44,088 bases of DNA from JANRKF01 sp964519595 (GTDB lineage Bacteria; Pseudomonadota; Alphaproteobacteria; Rickettsiales; SXRF01), in assembly GCA_964519595.1 (NCBI GenBank), contig CAZFJN010000010.1:1-44088 (forward strand). The letters are read 5' to 3'. The notes beneath the pieces are model-generated. The model worked only from the letters and a program-made list of their open reading frames with translations, had not been told where the DNA came from and made no database searches. Position numbers and translations under genes: made by a program. Shown piece by piece: positions 1 to 8,256 of this stretch. The first letter of the stretch is position 1. Each line of letters begins with the position of its first letter.

Positions 1-40
1 GAAGTTGCTGTTCAATTGCAGAATGTAATGAGATTTCCAT
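1..40 (-). CDS. 5' end of a divergent gene (partial, unidentified)
   Basis: On the minus strand an ATG at 38-40 is preceded by a good purine-rich ribosome binding site (GGAGGAGATATTGGCC before the ATG). The frame stays open to the window edge and reads MEISLHSAIEQQL. Only 13 codons are visible, so the product cannot be named. The strong Shine-Dalgarno match at normal distance is the only evidence. The gene would be divergent from radA. Confidence 0.4.
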   Translation of the reverse strand, partial: MEISLHSAIEQQL

Positions 41-335
41 GGCCAATATCTCCTCCACTCACTATAGCAAAACTCATCATAAGAGCAAATATTTTTCAAC
101 AAACATATTTTTTCAACATAAAGCTTGTCTAAATCTTGCATAAAGCTTGAATAAAGCTTGAATAAAGATTTATCTGGCAAAGCAGAGTTGATAATAAATA
201 AGCCGTGCAAACCATCGCCAAGATGAATATAACAAACTTTGCAACTGGTTATTATTTGTATATATATCATAATATTATCTATTGTGTTATATATCGTATT
301 ATCTATCGTATTATCTATCGTATTGTATCAATTAA
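41..335. other. AT-rich spacer with two short tandem arrays
   Basis: This is the non-coding stretch between the divergent partial gene and radA. It holds an 11-bp array (unit ATAAAGCTTGA, about 140-170, two full copies plus degenerate flanks) and a 12-bp array (unit TATCGTATTATC, 292-327, about three copies). I see no RNA gene and no convincing -35/-10 pair. The promoter for radA presumably lies here. Confidence 0.6.
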
Positions 336-383
336 TGTAACGCATGGCTAAGTATACATTGTAACGCATGGCTAAATACACTT
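336..383 (+). repeat. 24-bp tandem duplication spanning the radA start codon
   Basis: Copies at 336-359 and 360-383 match at 21 of 24 positions. Each begins TGTAACGCATGGCTAA. The upstream copy has its own ATG at 344, which reads MAKYTL and stops at TAA 362-364, three bases before the real radA ATG at 368. All three mismatches fall in third codon positions and keep the peptide M-A-K-Y-T. Confidence 0.9.
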
Positions 384-1714
384 CACAATTTATTTGTCAA
401 AGTTGCGGCGCGGTTCATCAGAAATGGTCCGGGCAGTGTGATTCTTGTAATAGCTGGAACAGCATTGCCGAGGAGGCTCGTGATGCTACTCCGAAAGGTT
501 TAGCCAGTGGCAAGGGCAAAAAAATAGAGTGGACTTCTCTTGATATAGAATCTCCCGACGCGCCGCGCGTAAGCACAGGAATTTCCGAATTGGATCGCGT
601 TCTTGGTGGCGGACTTGTTGTTGGTTCGGCGGTTTTAATCGGCGGGGATCCTGGCATCGGCAAATCAACATTGCTATTGCAGACAGCGGTTTCCACAGCG
701 CAAAGCGGCTTATCGGCAGTATATATTTCCGGCGAGGAATCAGTAGCGCAGATTTCTCTGCGTGCCAAACGGCTGGGCTTGGAAAGCAAGAATCTACTGC
801 TGGCTTCTGCTACCAGTGTACGCGATATTATCGCCAGTCTTGATGCGCCGAATGCGCGGAAAATAATTGTCATTGATTCTGTGCAAACCATGTTTATTGA
901 TAATATTGAAGCTGCTCCTGGCACAGTCAGTCAGGTTCGCGCCGCAGCGCATGAATTAATAAAAATGGCTAAAAAGCGCGGTCATTCGCTTTTTCTGGTT
1001 GGTCATGTGACTAAAGACGGTCAGATCGCCGGACCGCGTGTTCTTGAACATATGGTTGATACGGTTCTTTATTTTGAAGGCGAGCGCGGACATCCTTACC
1101 GTATTCTGCGTAGCGTTAAAAATCGTTTTGGCGGTACTGATGAAATAGGCGTATTTGAAATGCAGGACTCAGGGCTTAAGCAGGTTGAAAATCCTTCCTC
1201 TTTATTTTTATCGAATCGTGAAAATCCGGTTTCCGGAGCTTGCGTATTTGCCGGAATGGAAGGATCACGGCCAGTTCTGGTCGAGATTCAGGCGCTGGTT
1301 GCTCCTTCTTATATGTCCAGTCCAAGGCGGGCGGTGGTCGGCTGGGATGCTAATCGGCTGGCGATGATTCTTGCGGTGTTGGAAACGCGTGCTAACGTTC
1401 GTTTTTCTGATAAGGAGGTTTATTTAAATGTCGCTGGCGGAATTCGTATCAGCGAACCGGCGGCGGATCTGGCGGTTGCGGCGGCGCTTATTTCCGCTCT
1501 TCAGGACAAGCCGTTGCCTACGGCGAGCATTATGTTTGGAGAAATAGGGCTTTCCGGTGAGATTCGCGCCGTTGCCCGCTGTGATACTCGTTTGCGCGAA
1601 TCGGAAAAGCTTGGCTTTAAATCTGCTTACATACCGTCAGGACATGAGCATAAAGGTTTGACCATTGCTATAAAATCGCTAGATTCCGTAGCAAGCTTAT
1701 TACAGGATATATAA
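368..1714 (+). CDS. radA: DNA repair protein RadA (Sms)
   Basis: RadA is a RecA-like ATPase that helps process recombination intermediates and drives branch migration with RecA. An N-terminal zinc finger (Cys10, Cys13, Cys24, Cys27) is followed by a Walker A motif GGDPGIGKST at residues 92-101. The RadA signature KNRFG lies near residue 250, and a C-terminal Lon-protease-like domain completes the normal length of 448 aa. The start at 368 gives the usual MAKYTSQFICQSCG opening. A near-copy of the first codons lies 24 bp upstream but runs into a stop. cvpA begins four bases after the stop, so the two are probably co-transcribed; radA-cvpA-purF order is common in alphaproteobacteria. Confidence 0.97.
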   Translation: MAKYTSQFICQSCGAVHQKWSGQCDSCNSWNSIAEEARDATPKGLASGKGKKIEWTSLDIESPDAPRVSTGISELDRVLGGGLVVGSAVLIGGDPGIGKSTLLLQTAVSTAQSGLSAVYISGEESVAQISLRAKRLGLESKNLLLASATSVRDIIASLDAPNARKIIVIDSVQTMFIDNIEAAPGTVSQVRAAAHELIKMAKKRGHSLFLVGHVTKDGQIAGPRVLEHMVDTVLYFEGERGHPYRILRSVKNRFGGTDEIGVFEMQDSGLKQVENPSSLFLSNRENPVSGACVFAGMEGSRPVLVEIQALVAPSYMSSPRRAVVGWDANRLAMILAVLETRANVRFSDKEVYLNVAGGIRISEPAADLAVAAALISALQDKPLPTASIMFGEIGLSGEIRAVARCDTRLRESEKLGFKSAYIPSGHEHKGLTIAIKSLDSVASLLQDI

Positions 1715-1718
1715 TTCT

Positions 1719-2387
1719 ATGATAGAAACGACATTAAATATATTTGATGCGATAGTTTTCGGCGTGATGGCGATTTCCTGTCTTCATGCTTTTTTTCGTG
1801 GTTTCGTGCGCGAAATCTTATCTCTTGGCGCTTGGGCTTGCGCTGGAATTGTAACGCTTTACTTCTTTCCAACTATCGCTGAACATTTAAAACCAAAATT
1901 TAAAGATGCGGTGGTTGCGGCGGGATTTTCAACGCTGGGAATTTATATAACCGCCTTAATGGGATTTTCGCTGCTTAATTCCCTGATTCTTAAATTCATA
2001 AAATCCGGTAGTGATGTCGGAATGCTTGATAACATGCTTGGCTTGTTTTTTGGCGCATTTCGCGGCGCTTTTCTGCTGGCGCTGGGCTTTTTCCTGATGA
2101 CTATCGCGCAGCCGGAAGATGAATATCCGGAAGTGATAAAAACCGCAGTTACCATGCCTTATGTTGAGCGTTGTGCAATCTGGGTTGCTAAAGTTTCTCC
2201 TAATTATCTGACAGATATTTCTTCATTGAAGGAAAAAATTGCTGCTGAAGAAGAGCAGGAAGAAAGTTCGGAAAAAAGCTCTGTTAAAACTAAAAAAACA
2301 GATAAAAAGAAATCATCAGGCGGCGGAATTGGCGCTATCGGCAATCCTTTTGCTGAAGATGCGGAAGAAGACAAAGACAGACAATAG
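1719..2387 (+). CDS. cvpA: CvpA family inner-membrane protein
   Basis: This is a colicin V production-type membrane protein of 222 aa. The first ~150 residues hold about four hydrophobic segments, including the family-typical motif FRGFVREILSLGAW near residues 27-40. A charged cytoplasmic tail rich in Glu, Lys and Ser follows (roughly 170-222) and contains a Gly-rich patch. The molecular role of CvpA is poorly defined. In enterobacteria it is needed for colicin V export and affects envelope stress tolerance, and it is frequently co-transcribed with purF. Here it sits between radA (4-bp gap) and purF (about 80 bp), as expected. Confidence 0.93.
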   Translation: MIETTLNIFDAIVFGVMAISCLHAFFRGFVREILSLGAWACAGIVTLYFFPTIAEHLKPKFKDAVVAAGFSTLGIYITALMGFSLLNSLILKFIKSGSDVGMLDNMLGLFFGAFRGAFLLALGFFLMTIAQPEDEYPEVIKTAVTMPYVERCAIWVAKVSPNYLTDISSLKEKIAAEEEQEESSEKSSVKTKKTDKKKSSGGGIGAIGNPFAEDAEEDKDRQ

Positions 2388-2468
2388 GCAATATTTTGCA
2401 ATCTGATAACGAAGCTAATAACAAATAACAACAGCGTAACAACAACGGATTTTTGGTGATTTTAAATA

Positions 2469-3941
2469 ATGGACAGTAAAAAAGACTACGATTTTACAGA
2501 TGATCATTTCGCTGATTCTTTTCATGAAGAATGCGGAGTTTTTGGCATTTTTGGAAGCTCTGACGCTGCTGCTCATACTGCTCTTGGTCTTCATGCTCTG
2601 CAACATCGCGGGCAGGAAGCGGCAGGAATTGTAAGTTTTGACGGCGAGCAATTTTATTCTCACCGCGCGCTTGGTCTGGTTGGCGATAATTTTAATTCCG
2701 CAGATATTATCAGCACCTTAAAGGGCGCAATGGCAATTGGCCATAATCGTTATTCAACAACCGGCGATACGTTATTGCGTAATGTGCAGCCTCTTTATGG
2801 CGATTTCAGCTTCGGCGGTCTGGCGGTAGCGCATAACGGCAATTTAACTAATGCAATGACGCTTAGAAAACAGCTGATTAATATTGGCTGCCTGTTTCAG
2901 TCAACTTCTGATACGGAAGTCATAATTCATCTTATTGCGCTTTCCAAACATTCTTCTGTGGAAGACCGTCTGGTTGATGCAATGAAGCGCGTTGAAGGAG
3001 CTTATTCTCTGGTTGTTCTTGATAATGACCGTTTAATTGGCGTGCGTGATCCGGTTGGTGTAAGGCCTTTAATTATAGGACGTATTGGCGATGCGGTTAT
3101 TCTCACCTCGGAAACTTGCGCGCTGGATATTGTCGGCGCGGAATATGTGCGCGACGTTGAGCCAGGAGAAATAGTAATCATAACTAAATCCGGAATGCGT
3201 TCTATTTATCCTTTTGCTAAACAGCCAAAACGTTTCTGCATTTTTGAATATGTGTATTTTTCGCGTCCTGATTCAGTAAGCGAAGGGCTTAATGTCTATG
3301 AAACCAGAAAACGCATTGGCGCACAACTGGCTCGCGAGGCGGCGGTTAAGGCTGATGTGGTTGTTCCAGTTCCTGATTCAGGAATTCCCGGCGCGCTTGG
3401 CTATTCGCGTGAATCAGGCATTCCTTTTGATTTAGGAATAATCAGAAACCACTATGTCGGCAGAACTTTTATCGAACCAAGCGATCAGGTTCGTCATCTC
3501 GGCGTAAAACTCAAACATAACGGCAATAGAACTATCCTCGAAGGAAAATCTGTTATTCTTGTTGATGATTCAATCGTGCGCGGTACTACTTCGAAAAAAA
3601 TTGTGAACATGGTGCGTGAAGCTGGCGCTAAACAAGTTCACATGCGAATTGCCAGCCCTCCTACCACTAATTCCTGTTTTTACGGCGTTGATACGCCAAC
3701 TCGCGATCAGCTACTGGCGGCAAAATATAATGTTGAGGAAATGGCGCGGCTTATTAATGTCGATAGTCTGGCGTTTATTTCAATTGACGGTTTGTATCGC
3801 GCCGTATGTGATAAACCACGCGATAATAACGCGCCGCAATATTGTGACGCTTGTTTCTCCGGAGATTATCCAATTGCTCTTACAGACGCAGGCGGCAAGG
3901 AAGTAAGTCAGCAGAAAGAATTATTTCCGCAAAATGTATAA
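2469..3941 (+). CDS. purF: Amidophosphoribosyltransferase
   Basis: PurF catalyses the first committed step of purine synthesis, making phosphoribosylamine from PRPP and glutamine. The product is 490 aa. The mature N-terminal nucleophile is Cys22 in EECGVFGIFG, so a short propeptide of 21 residues must be removed. The glutaminase domain follows, then the PRPP-binding motif VILVDDSIVRGTT. Cysteines in FCIFEY, TNSCFYG and YCDACFSG match the ligands of the [4Fe-4S] (Bacillus-type) PurF. The start is preceded only by a weak GGTGA element. The gene converges with rlmN; the 26-bp gap between them holds no obvious terminator. Confidence 0.97.
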   Translation: MDSKKDYDFTDDHFADSFHEECGVFGIFGSSDAAAHTALGLHALQHRGQEAAGIVSFDGEQFYSHRALGLVGDNFNSADIISTLKGAMAIGHNRYSTTGDTLLRNVQPLYGDFSFGGLAVAHNGNLTNAMTLRKQLINIGCLFQSTSDTEVIIHLIALSKHSSVEDRLVDAMKRVEGAYSLVVLDNDRLIGVRDPVGVRPLIIGRIGDAVILTSETCALDIVGAEYVRDVEPGEIVIITKSGMRSIYPFAKQPKRFCIFEYVYFSRPDSVSEGLNVYETRKRIGAQLAREAAVKADVVVPVPDSGIPGALGYSRESGIPFDLGIIRNHYVGRTFIEPSDQVRHLGVKLKHNGNRTILEGKSVILVDDSIVRGTTSKKIVNMVREAGAKQVHMRIASPPTTNSCFYGVDTPTRDQLLAAKYNVEEMARLINVDSLAFISIDGLYRAVCDKPRDNNAPQYCDACFSGDYPIALTDAGGKEVSQQKELFPQNV

Positions 3942-3967
3942 TCTTTCAACGCGATCTTTTCGCCGCG

Positions 3968-5047
3968 CTACAGCTTAACCTTCTCGCCTTTTTTGCGCTC
4001 AGAATCGCTTTTTAACTGGCCGCAGGCGGCGAAGATGTCTTGTCCACGCGTTACCCTTATTGGCGACGAGAAACCAGCCTCATTGACAATTCTGGCAAAT
4101 TCATGTTGCCGGTTACGGCTTGATGTCTGATATTTCGCGCCCGGCCATGGATTCCACGGAATAAGATTAACCTTGGCCGGAATTCCTTTAAGCAGTCGGC
4201 ACAACTCGTGCGCGTCGGCATTTGAATCATTTACATCTTTCAGCATCACATATTCGAAAGTAATTCTTCTGGCATTGCTTGCGGCCGGATAGCGGCGACA
4301 AGCTTCCAGCAATTGCTTAAGCGGATATTTTTTATTAAGCGGCACTAGCTCATCGCGCAGATCATCACGCACGGCATGTAAGGAAATGGCCAGATTAACG
4401 CCTAATTCTGCGCCGCAACGTTCAATCATCGGCACTACTCCGGAAGTAGAAAGAGTTATTTTTCGCTTGGAAATAGCGATTCCTTCGCCGTCCATGATGA
4501 TTAAAAGCGCTTTTGCCACATTATCATAATTATAAAGCGGTTCGCCCATTCCCATAAGCACGATATTGGTAAACAGACATTTTTCACGCGGAATATTCCA
4601 TTCATTAAGGCCATCGCGAGCAATCATTACCTGGTTGATTATTTCTTCGGCAGTAAGGTTGCGAACTAGTTTCATTGTGCCAGTATGGCAAAAGCTGCAT
4701 GATAAGGTGCAGCCAACTTGCGAGGAGATGCAGAGCGCGCCACGATCTTTTTCCGGAATGAAAACCGTTTCGATTTTATTGTGGTCAGAAAATTCCAGCA
4801 ACCATTTGCGCGTATTGTCAGCAGAGACTAAATTGCGTGCTATTTTCGGACGTTGCAGAGTAAATAGCTCGGCCATTTTTTTCTGCTCGTCTTTGGCGAT
4901 ATTCGACATTGCTGAAAAATCAACCGCGCCGCGCGCATAAATCCAGCTCCACAATTGCCGTGCGCGGAAGGCCGGAAATCCGGCTGCTGCAACTGTGTTT
5001 TTTAACTCGGCTTTGGAAAGTCCTATTAGTGATATTTGCTCAGACAT
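3968..5047 (-). CDS. rlmN: Dual-specificity 23S rRNA/tRNA adenine C2-methyltransferase RlmN
   Basis: RlmN is a radical-SAM enzyme that makes 2-methyladenosine at A2503 of 23S rRNA and A37 of some tRNAs. The SAM/iron-sulfur motif C-x3-C-x2-C is visible as Cys113, Cys117 and Cys120 (CTLSCSFC), followed by the GMGEPL motif. The C-terminal methyl-carrying cysteine is in FAACGQL, at residue 342. At 359 aa the protein is full length. Its start lies 33 bp downstream of the end of the regulator gene on the same strand, so the two may be one transcript. Confidence 0.97.
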   Translation of the reverse strand: MSEQISLIGLSKAELKNTVAAAGFPAFRARQLWSWIYARGAVDFSAMSNIAKDEQKKMAELFTLQRPKIARNLVSADNTRKWLLEFSDHNKIETVFIPEKDRGALCISSQVGCTLSCSFCHTGTMKLVRNLTAEEIINQVMIARDGLNEWNIPREKCLFTNIVLMGMGEPLYNYDNVAKALLIIMDGEGIAISKRKITLSTSGVVPMIERCGAELGVNLAISLHAVRDDLRDELVPLNKKYPLKQLLEACRRYPAASNARRITFEYVMLKDVNDSNADAHELCRLLKGIPAKVNLIPWNPWPGAKYQTSSRNRQHEFARIVNEAGFSSPIRVTRGQDIFAACGQLKSDSERKKGEKVKL

Positions 5048-5079
5048 TTTTTTAGTAATTTATTTTTAAGAGTTTCTTT

Positions 5080-5667
5080 TCAGGAGTTTTTCTGATTGCC
5101 AGATTCATTCCAGCTATATCCTTTTTCCGTGGCAATAATACAGTCATAATCAGTTAATTCTCGCCATTTCTGCCGCAGGCGGTAAATATGTGTTTCCAAA
5201 GTGTGTGTATCTATATCAGAAGCAATGCTCCAGACTTTGTTTAATATTTCGTCGCGCTTCGCCTCGCTGCAATTATATATGAACAGCAATAAATCCTGCT
5301 CTTTTTCTGTAAGATAAATGCTTGTCTTGCTTGCGGTATTCTCCAATTTCCGGCTGATTTTATTGAGAATAATCTCTTTGCCAAGCGGCTGAATAAGCGA
5401 GTTTTGTGTATTAAGCGCCTGATTGACGGTTTTAAGTATATTTCTGATTTTCAGCGGTTGATCGAATTTAAAATACAGAGTTTTTGCCGTTGTGGTAACT
5501 GGCGGTAAGTCAGCAAAAATAACAAGCGCTGCTTTGTCCATTTCCGCAGCAAGCGGCAGATCTTCTGCCTTAATCACTATGGTTTTCATGCCAGTAGCAA
5601 AGCTTATTTCTTCTGCAAGAGCCTCTGCACATAATGCAGAAGCAGCAATAATCACAATATTATTCAT
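5080..5667 (-). CDS. OmpR-like winged-helix regulator with degenerate receiver domain
   Basis: This 195-aa protein has the layout of an OmpR-type response regulator. The N-terminal ~95 residues resemble a receiver fold (NIVIIAAS as strand 1, ALVIFADLPP, then FKFDQPLKIRNIL like the conserved Lys/Pro region). The acidic pair expected after strand 1 is absent, and the phospho-acceptor position is not clear. Residues ~115-190 form a winged-helix DNA-binding domain (LTEKEQDLLLFIYN, recognition helix THTLETHIYRLRQKW, wing ATEKGYSW). No histidine kinase is nearby, so it is probably an orphan or phosphorylation-independent regulator. The start codon region is duplicated in tandem upstream. Confidence 0.75.
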   Translation of the reverse strand: MNNIVIIAASALCAEALAEEISFATGMKTIVIKAEDLPLAAEMDKAALVIFADLPPVTTTAKTLYFKFDQPLKIRNILKTVNQALNTQNSLIQPLGKEIILNKISRKLENTASKTSIYLTEKEQDLLLFIYNCSEAKRDEILNKVWSIASDIDTHTLETHIYRLRQKWRELTDYDCIIATEKGYSWNESGNQKNS

Positions 5668-5687
5668 ATAATCACAATATTATTCAT
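5648..5687 (-). repeat. Perfect 20-bp tandem duplication over the regulator start codon
   Basis: The 20-mer ATAATCACAATATTATTCAT (plus-strand reading) occurs at 5648-5667 and again, without mismatch, at 5668-5687. On the minus strand the upstream copy makes a micro-ORF MNNIVII starting at 5687. Its TGA stop overlaps the real ATG (5665-5667) as ATGA. Confidence 0.95.
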
Positions 5688-5795
5688 TTTTATTACCATT
5701 TCCGCGGCGATTATAGTAGATTATCGCAATAAATAGCTCTAAAAATCTGCAAAACAGCTAAAAAATCTCTGAGAATATCTAAAATTGCCGGAATA

Positions 5796-7049
5796 ATGTC
5801 TAATAACAGTAAAATTCAATATAATTTTTCTGCCATTCATTGCTTAAATCGCGCGCGCGCGCGTAATGAATTGCAAATGCAGCAGGCAATAATAATTAAA
5901 AATGCAGATAATTATTCAAAAAACGCCTCAAATAACACCTCAAATAACAGTGTAAATAACAGTGTAAATAATGACGCGAAAAATATACTTAGCGTGGTTT
6001 TTCCGGCGGAATATGCACAATATCTCACTGCTGATAAATGGAGAATTATCAGCGAGTCACAACCAAAATTGCTGCTTTCTGCTAAGCGCGCGCAGGCGCT
6101 TGGCTGGCAAAATAAGATTGTGCAAAATAACAATGAAAATGGCAAAAATAATAGAAATATTGGAAATAGTGGAAATAGCGTAAACAGTGAAAATGATGAA
6201 AACAATAAAAATATTGCTGTTGCCGTATCAGGTTATTCTCCGGAATCATTATGGCAATTAATTGCTGGCAAATTTGATAAGGAGCAGAATTCATCTCTGC
6301 CGGCCAGAGAGGTTGATTTTCCTGAATCTGGCGGATTGTTGCTTGCTCTGGCCAAGGAGGCGGGAATTTTGCCAGCATTGCTGTGGTTTAATTATACGAA
6401 TGATTTTTCCGACAGTTTTGCGGTGGATTTAAATGATTTAAGCCTTGAGCCGCCGCTTGAGCTATTGTCAGGAGAAGCTGTGAAGCTGCCAATTGCCGGC
6501 GCGGAAAATACCAGCATAAGATGGTTTCGTAATCACTTTGATAACGGTGTGCATCTGGCGCTGATTATTGGCGATCTTTCTTATAGCGAAGATAATGGCG
6601 CGCCGCCGCTGGTTAGAGTTCATTCTTCCTGTGTAACTGGCGATATATTAGGCAGTATGCGCTGTGATTGCGGCGGACAATTAAAGCTGGCGCTTGATAA
6701 AATAAAGGCGGATAAACGTGGAATATTGCTCTATCTGCATCAGGAAGGACGCAATATCGGCATTGTTAATAAGCTGCGCGCTTATGCTTTACAACAGGAA
6801 GGAATGGACACTTTTTCTGCGAATAATCATCTTGGTTTTGAAGATGATGAACGTGATTACGCCATCGCCGCTGCTATGCTAAAATCAATGAACTGTAAGC
6901 ACTTGCGCCTGCTTACTAATAATTCTGAAAAACCAAAAGCCTTTGCCGCCTCCGGAATAGAAATTGCGGAAATAGTCGCGCTTAAAATCGCGCCGAATGC
7001 ACATAATAAAGCTTATATAGAAGCGAAAGAAAACAGAGGAGATAAATAA
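5796..7049 (+). CDS. ribA: GTP cyclohydrolase II (riboflavin synthesis) with Asn-rich inserts
   Basis: RibA opens GTP to the first pyrimidine intermediate of riboflavin synthesis. The catalytic domain fills the C-terminal half: zinc ligands Cys279, Cys290 and Cys292 (SSC...MRCDCGG), then HQEGRNIG at 315-322 and the FSANNHLGF segment. The N-terminal half looks like the poorly conserved extra domain seen in some alphaproteobacterial RibA proteins, not an active DHBP synthase. It carries two low-complexity Asn/Ser-rich runs, at residues ~36-63 and ~107-138, built from short DNA repeats, so at 417 aa the protein is longer than usual. The end of the gene (AGGAGATAAATA) is repeated 15 bp downstream. 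Confidence 0.93.
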   Translation: MSNNSKIQYNFSAIHCLNRARARNELQMQQAIIIKNADNYSKNASNNTSNNSVNNSVNNDAKNILSVVFPAEYAQYLTADKWRIISESQPKLLLSAKRAQALGWQNKIVQNNNENGKNNRNIGNSGNSVNSENDENNKNIAVAVSGYSPESLWQLIAGKFDKEQNSSLPAREVDFPESGGLLLALAKEAGILPALLWFNYTNDFSDSFAVDLNDLSLEPPLELLSGEAVKLPIAGAENTSIRWFRNHFDNGVHLALIIGDLSYSEDNGAPPLVRVHSSCVTGDILGSMRCDCGGQLKLALDKIKADKRGILLYLHQEGRNIGIVNKLRAYALQQEGMDTFSANNHLGFEDDERDYAIAAAMLKSMNCKHLRLLTNNSEKPKAFAASGIEIAEIVALKIAPNAHNKAYIEAKENRGDK

Positions 7050-7126
7050 AAAGGAGATAAATACTTAAGGCTTAAAGGCCTAAGGCCAAGGCTTTAAGGT
7101 TTAAGGCTTAAGGCTTAAGGTTTAAG
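7037..7126. repeat. Stop-region duplication plus CTTAAGG-type heptamer tract
   Basis: AGGAGATAAATA at 7037-7048 includes the ribA stop and recurs at 7052-7063. It runs directly into a tract of degenerate 6-8-bp units (CTTAAGG, TTTAAGG, CCTAAGG) at 7064-7126. The tract reaches into the convergent TAXI-protein gene and supplies its last two codons (Lys-Pro) and stop. No stable terminator with a T-run is evident. Confidence 0.8.
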
Positions 7127-8101
7127 ACATTCGTCTTTTCTCCAGATGCTTGTTGTCTGATAATTTAAATTCACCTCTTTCCATTTCGGATGTGCGTTTT
7201 GTTGCAGGAAAGGAAGTTTCTTGCCAAGAGAAGAAACAAAATTCTGCAAAATCGCACAGCGTTTCTGCTCGGCAGATGAGGAGGTTTTTTTTGCTGTATC
7301 AGCAGAATAGGAAACCAGCAATGCCTGCACGGCGATAGTGGAAATTGTTGATTGCATAAAGCTATAATCATTAGATCCTAGCTCGGTTGGTTCATATTCA
7401 GCATAAAATTTTGTGCTGTTTAGCGGCACAAAATGAACATCTTGCAGCAGCAGAGCAAATTTCTTATTTTCCGGTTTGCTTAAATCCTCTATATTTTTAA
7501 ACAACCGCATTGGCTTGCCGCCGACTATAATTGCCGCGTCAAGTGATCCTTCCAGCACTGCGGCGACACTTGCTGCTGGCGGAATTTTTTTCATCTCAGC
7601 TGGAGTTATCTGTTCCAAAGCCAGCAGATTCACTGCTGTTAGCATATGTCCACTGCCTTCTTCGCCGACAGCGATTTTTTTTCCTTGCAGATCTTTAAAT
7701 TCGCGAATGTTTTTGCGCGCCAGAACATGCACCTCTTCCTGATAAAAAGGCGCGACAACGCGCAATTTATTTATTATCTGCTGCGACGCCGCGCTTTGCG
7801 AGCGATTAAGAAAACCAACTACATCAGATTGAACAATGCCAAGGAAAAGGCCAGAATTGCGACTATTATTCAAACGTTTTATATTATCAACAGAGCCTTC
7901 TGAAGAGCGAAAATTAATATTAAAATTATCCTGAGCAAGATGCGCGGCAATATCGCGGCCAAAAGCGTAATATGTGCCAGTTTTAGGTCCAGTGTAAATC
8001 GTAACCAGGCTGGTTTTTGTCGCAGCAATTGCCGGATTAATCGTATTCGCGATTATAAAAAACAACAGCAGCAACTGTAAAAATAAAAAAGAATAGCGCA
8101 T
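7115..8101 (-). CDS. TAXI family TRAP transporter solute-binding protein
   Basis: This is a 328-aa periplasmic receptor of the TAXI (TRAP-associated extracytoplasmic immunogenic) family. A signal peptide spans residues 1-26, with likely cleavage after AIA. The mature start is typical of the family: VTIYTGPKTGTYYAFGRDIA, then LFLGIVQSDVVGFLNRS and KKIAVGEEGSGHMLTAVNLL. TAXI proteins feed solutes such as glutamate or other small acids to a fused TRAP permease. No permease is next to it, so its partner must be elsewhere or it acts alone. The last codons come from a heptamer repeat tract shared with the ribA side. Confidence 0.88.
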   Translation of the reverse strand: MRYSFLFLQLLLLFFIIANTINPAIAATKTSLVTIYTGPKTGTYYAFGRDIAAHLAQDNFNINFRSSEGSVDNIKRLNNSRNSGLFLGIVQSDVVGFLNRSQSAASQQIINKLRVVAPFYQEEVHVLARKNIREFKDLQGKKIAVGEEGSGHMLTAVNLLALEQITPAEMKKIPPAASVAAVLEGSLDAAIIVGGKPMRLFKNIEDLSKPENKKFALLLQDVHFVPLNSTKFYAEYEPTELGSNDYSFMQSTISTIAVQALLVSYSADTAKKTSSSAEQKRCAILQNFVSSLGKKLPFLQQNAHPKWKEVNLNYQTTSIWRKDECLKP

Positions 8102-8132
8102 GGTCTATATGTATAATCGAATGTATAATCTA

Positions 8133-8250
8133 ATACTATTTTGCAATCAACATGTTGATTGCATTACGCTGGCTTCGCCGCGCAAAACCGCTGCTTTCGG
8201 CAGCGATTTTGATACCATTTTGCGATATATTGATCGCAAAATGGTATAAG
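8133..8250. repeat. Multi-hairpin REP-like element, copy A
   Basis: This intergenic element contains a perfect 20-bp palindrome (GCAATCAACATGTTGATTGC), a second hairpin (CGCTGC/GCAGCG) and a 15-bp stem ATACCATTTTGCGAT pairing with ATCGCAAAATGGTAT. The outer ends (ATACTATTTTGC and GCAAAATGGTAT) are also near inverted repeats. A related element with the same ends and layout lies at 9081-9168. Confidence 0.8.
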
Positions 8251-8256
8251 ATAAAT

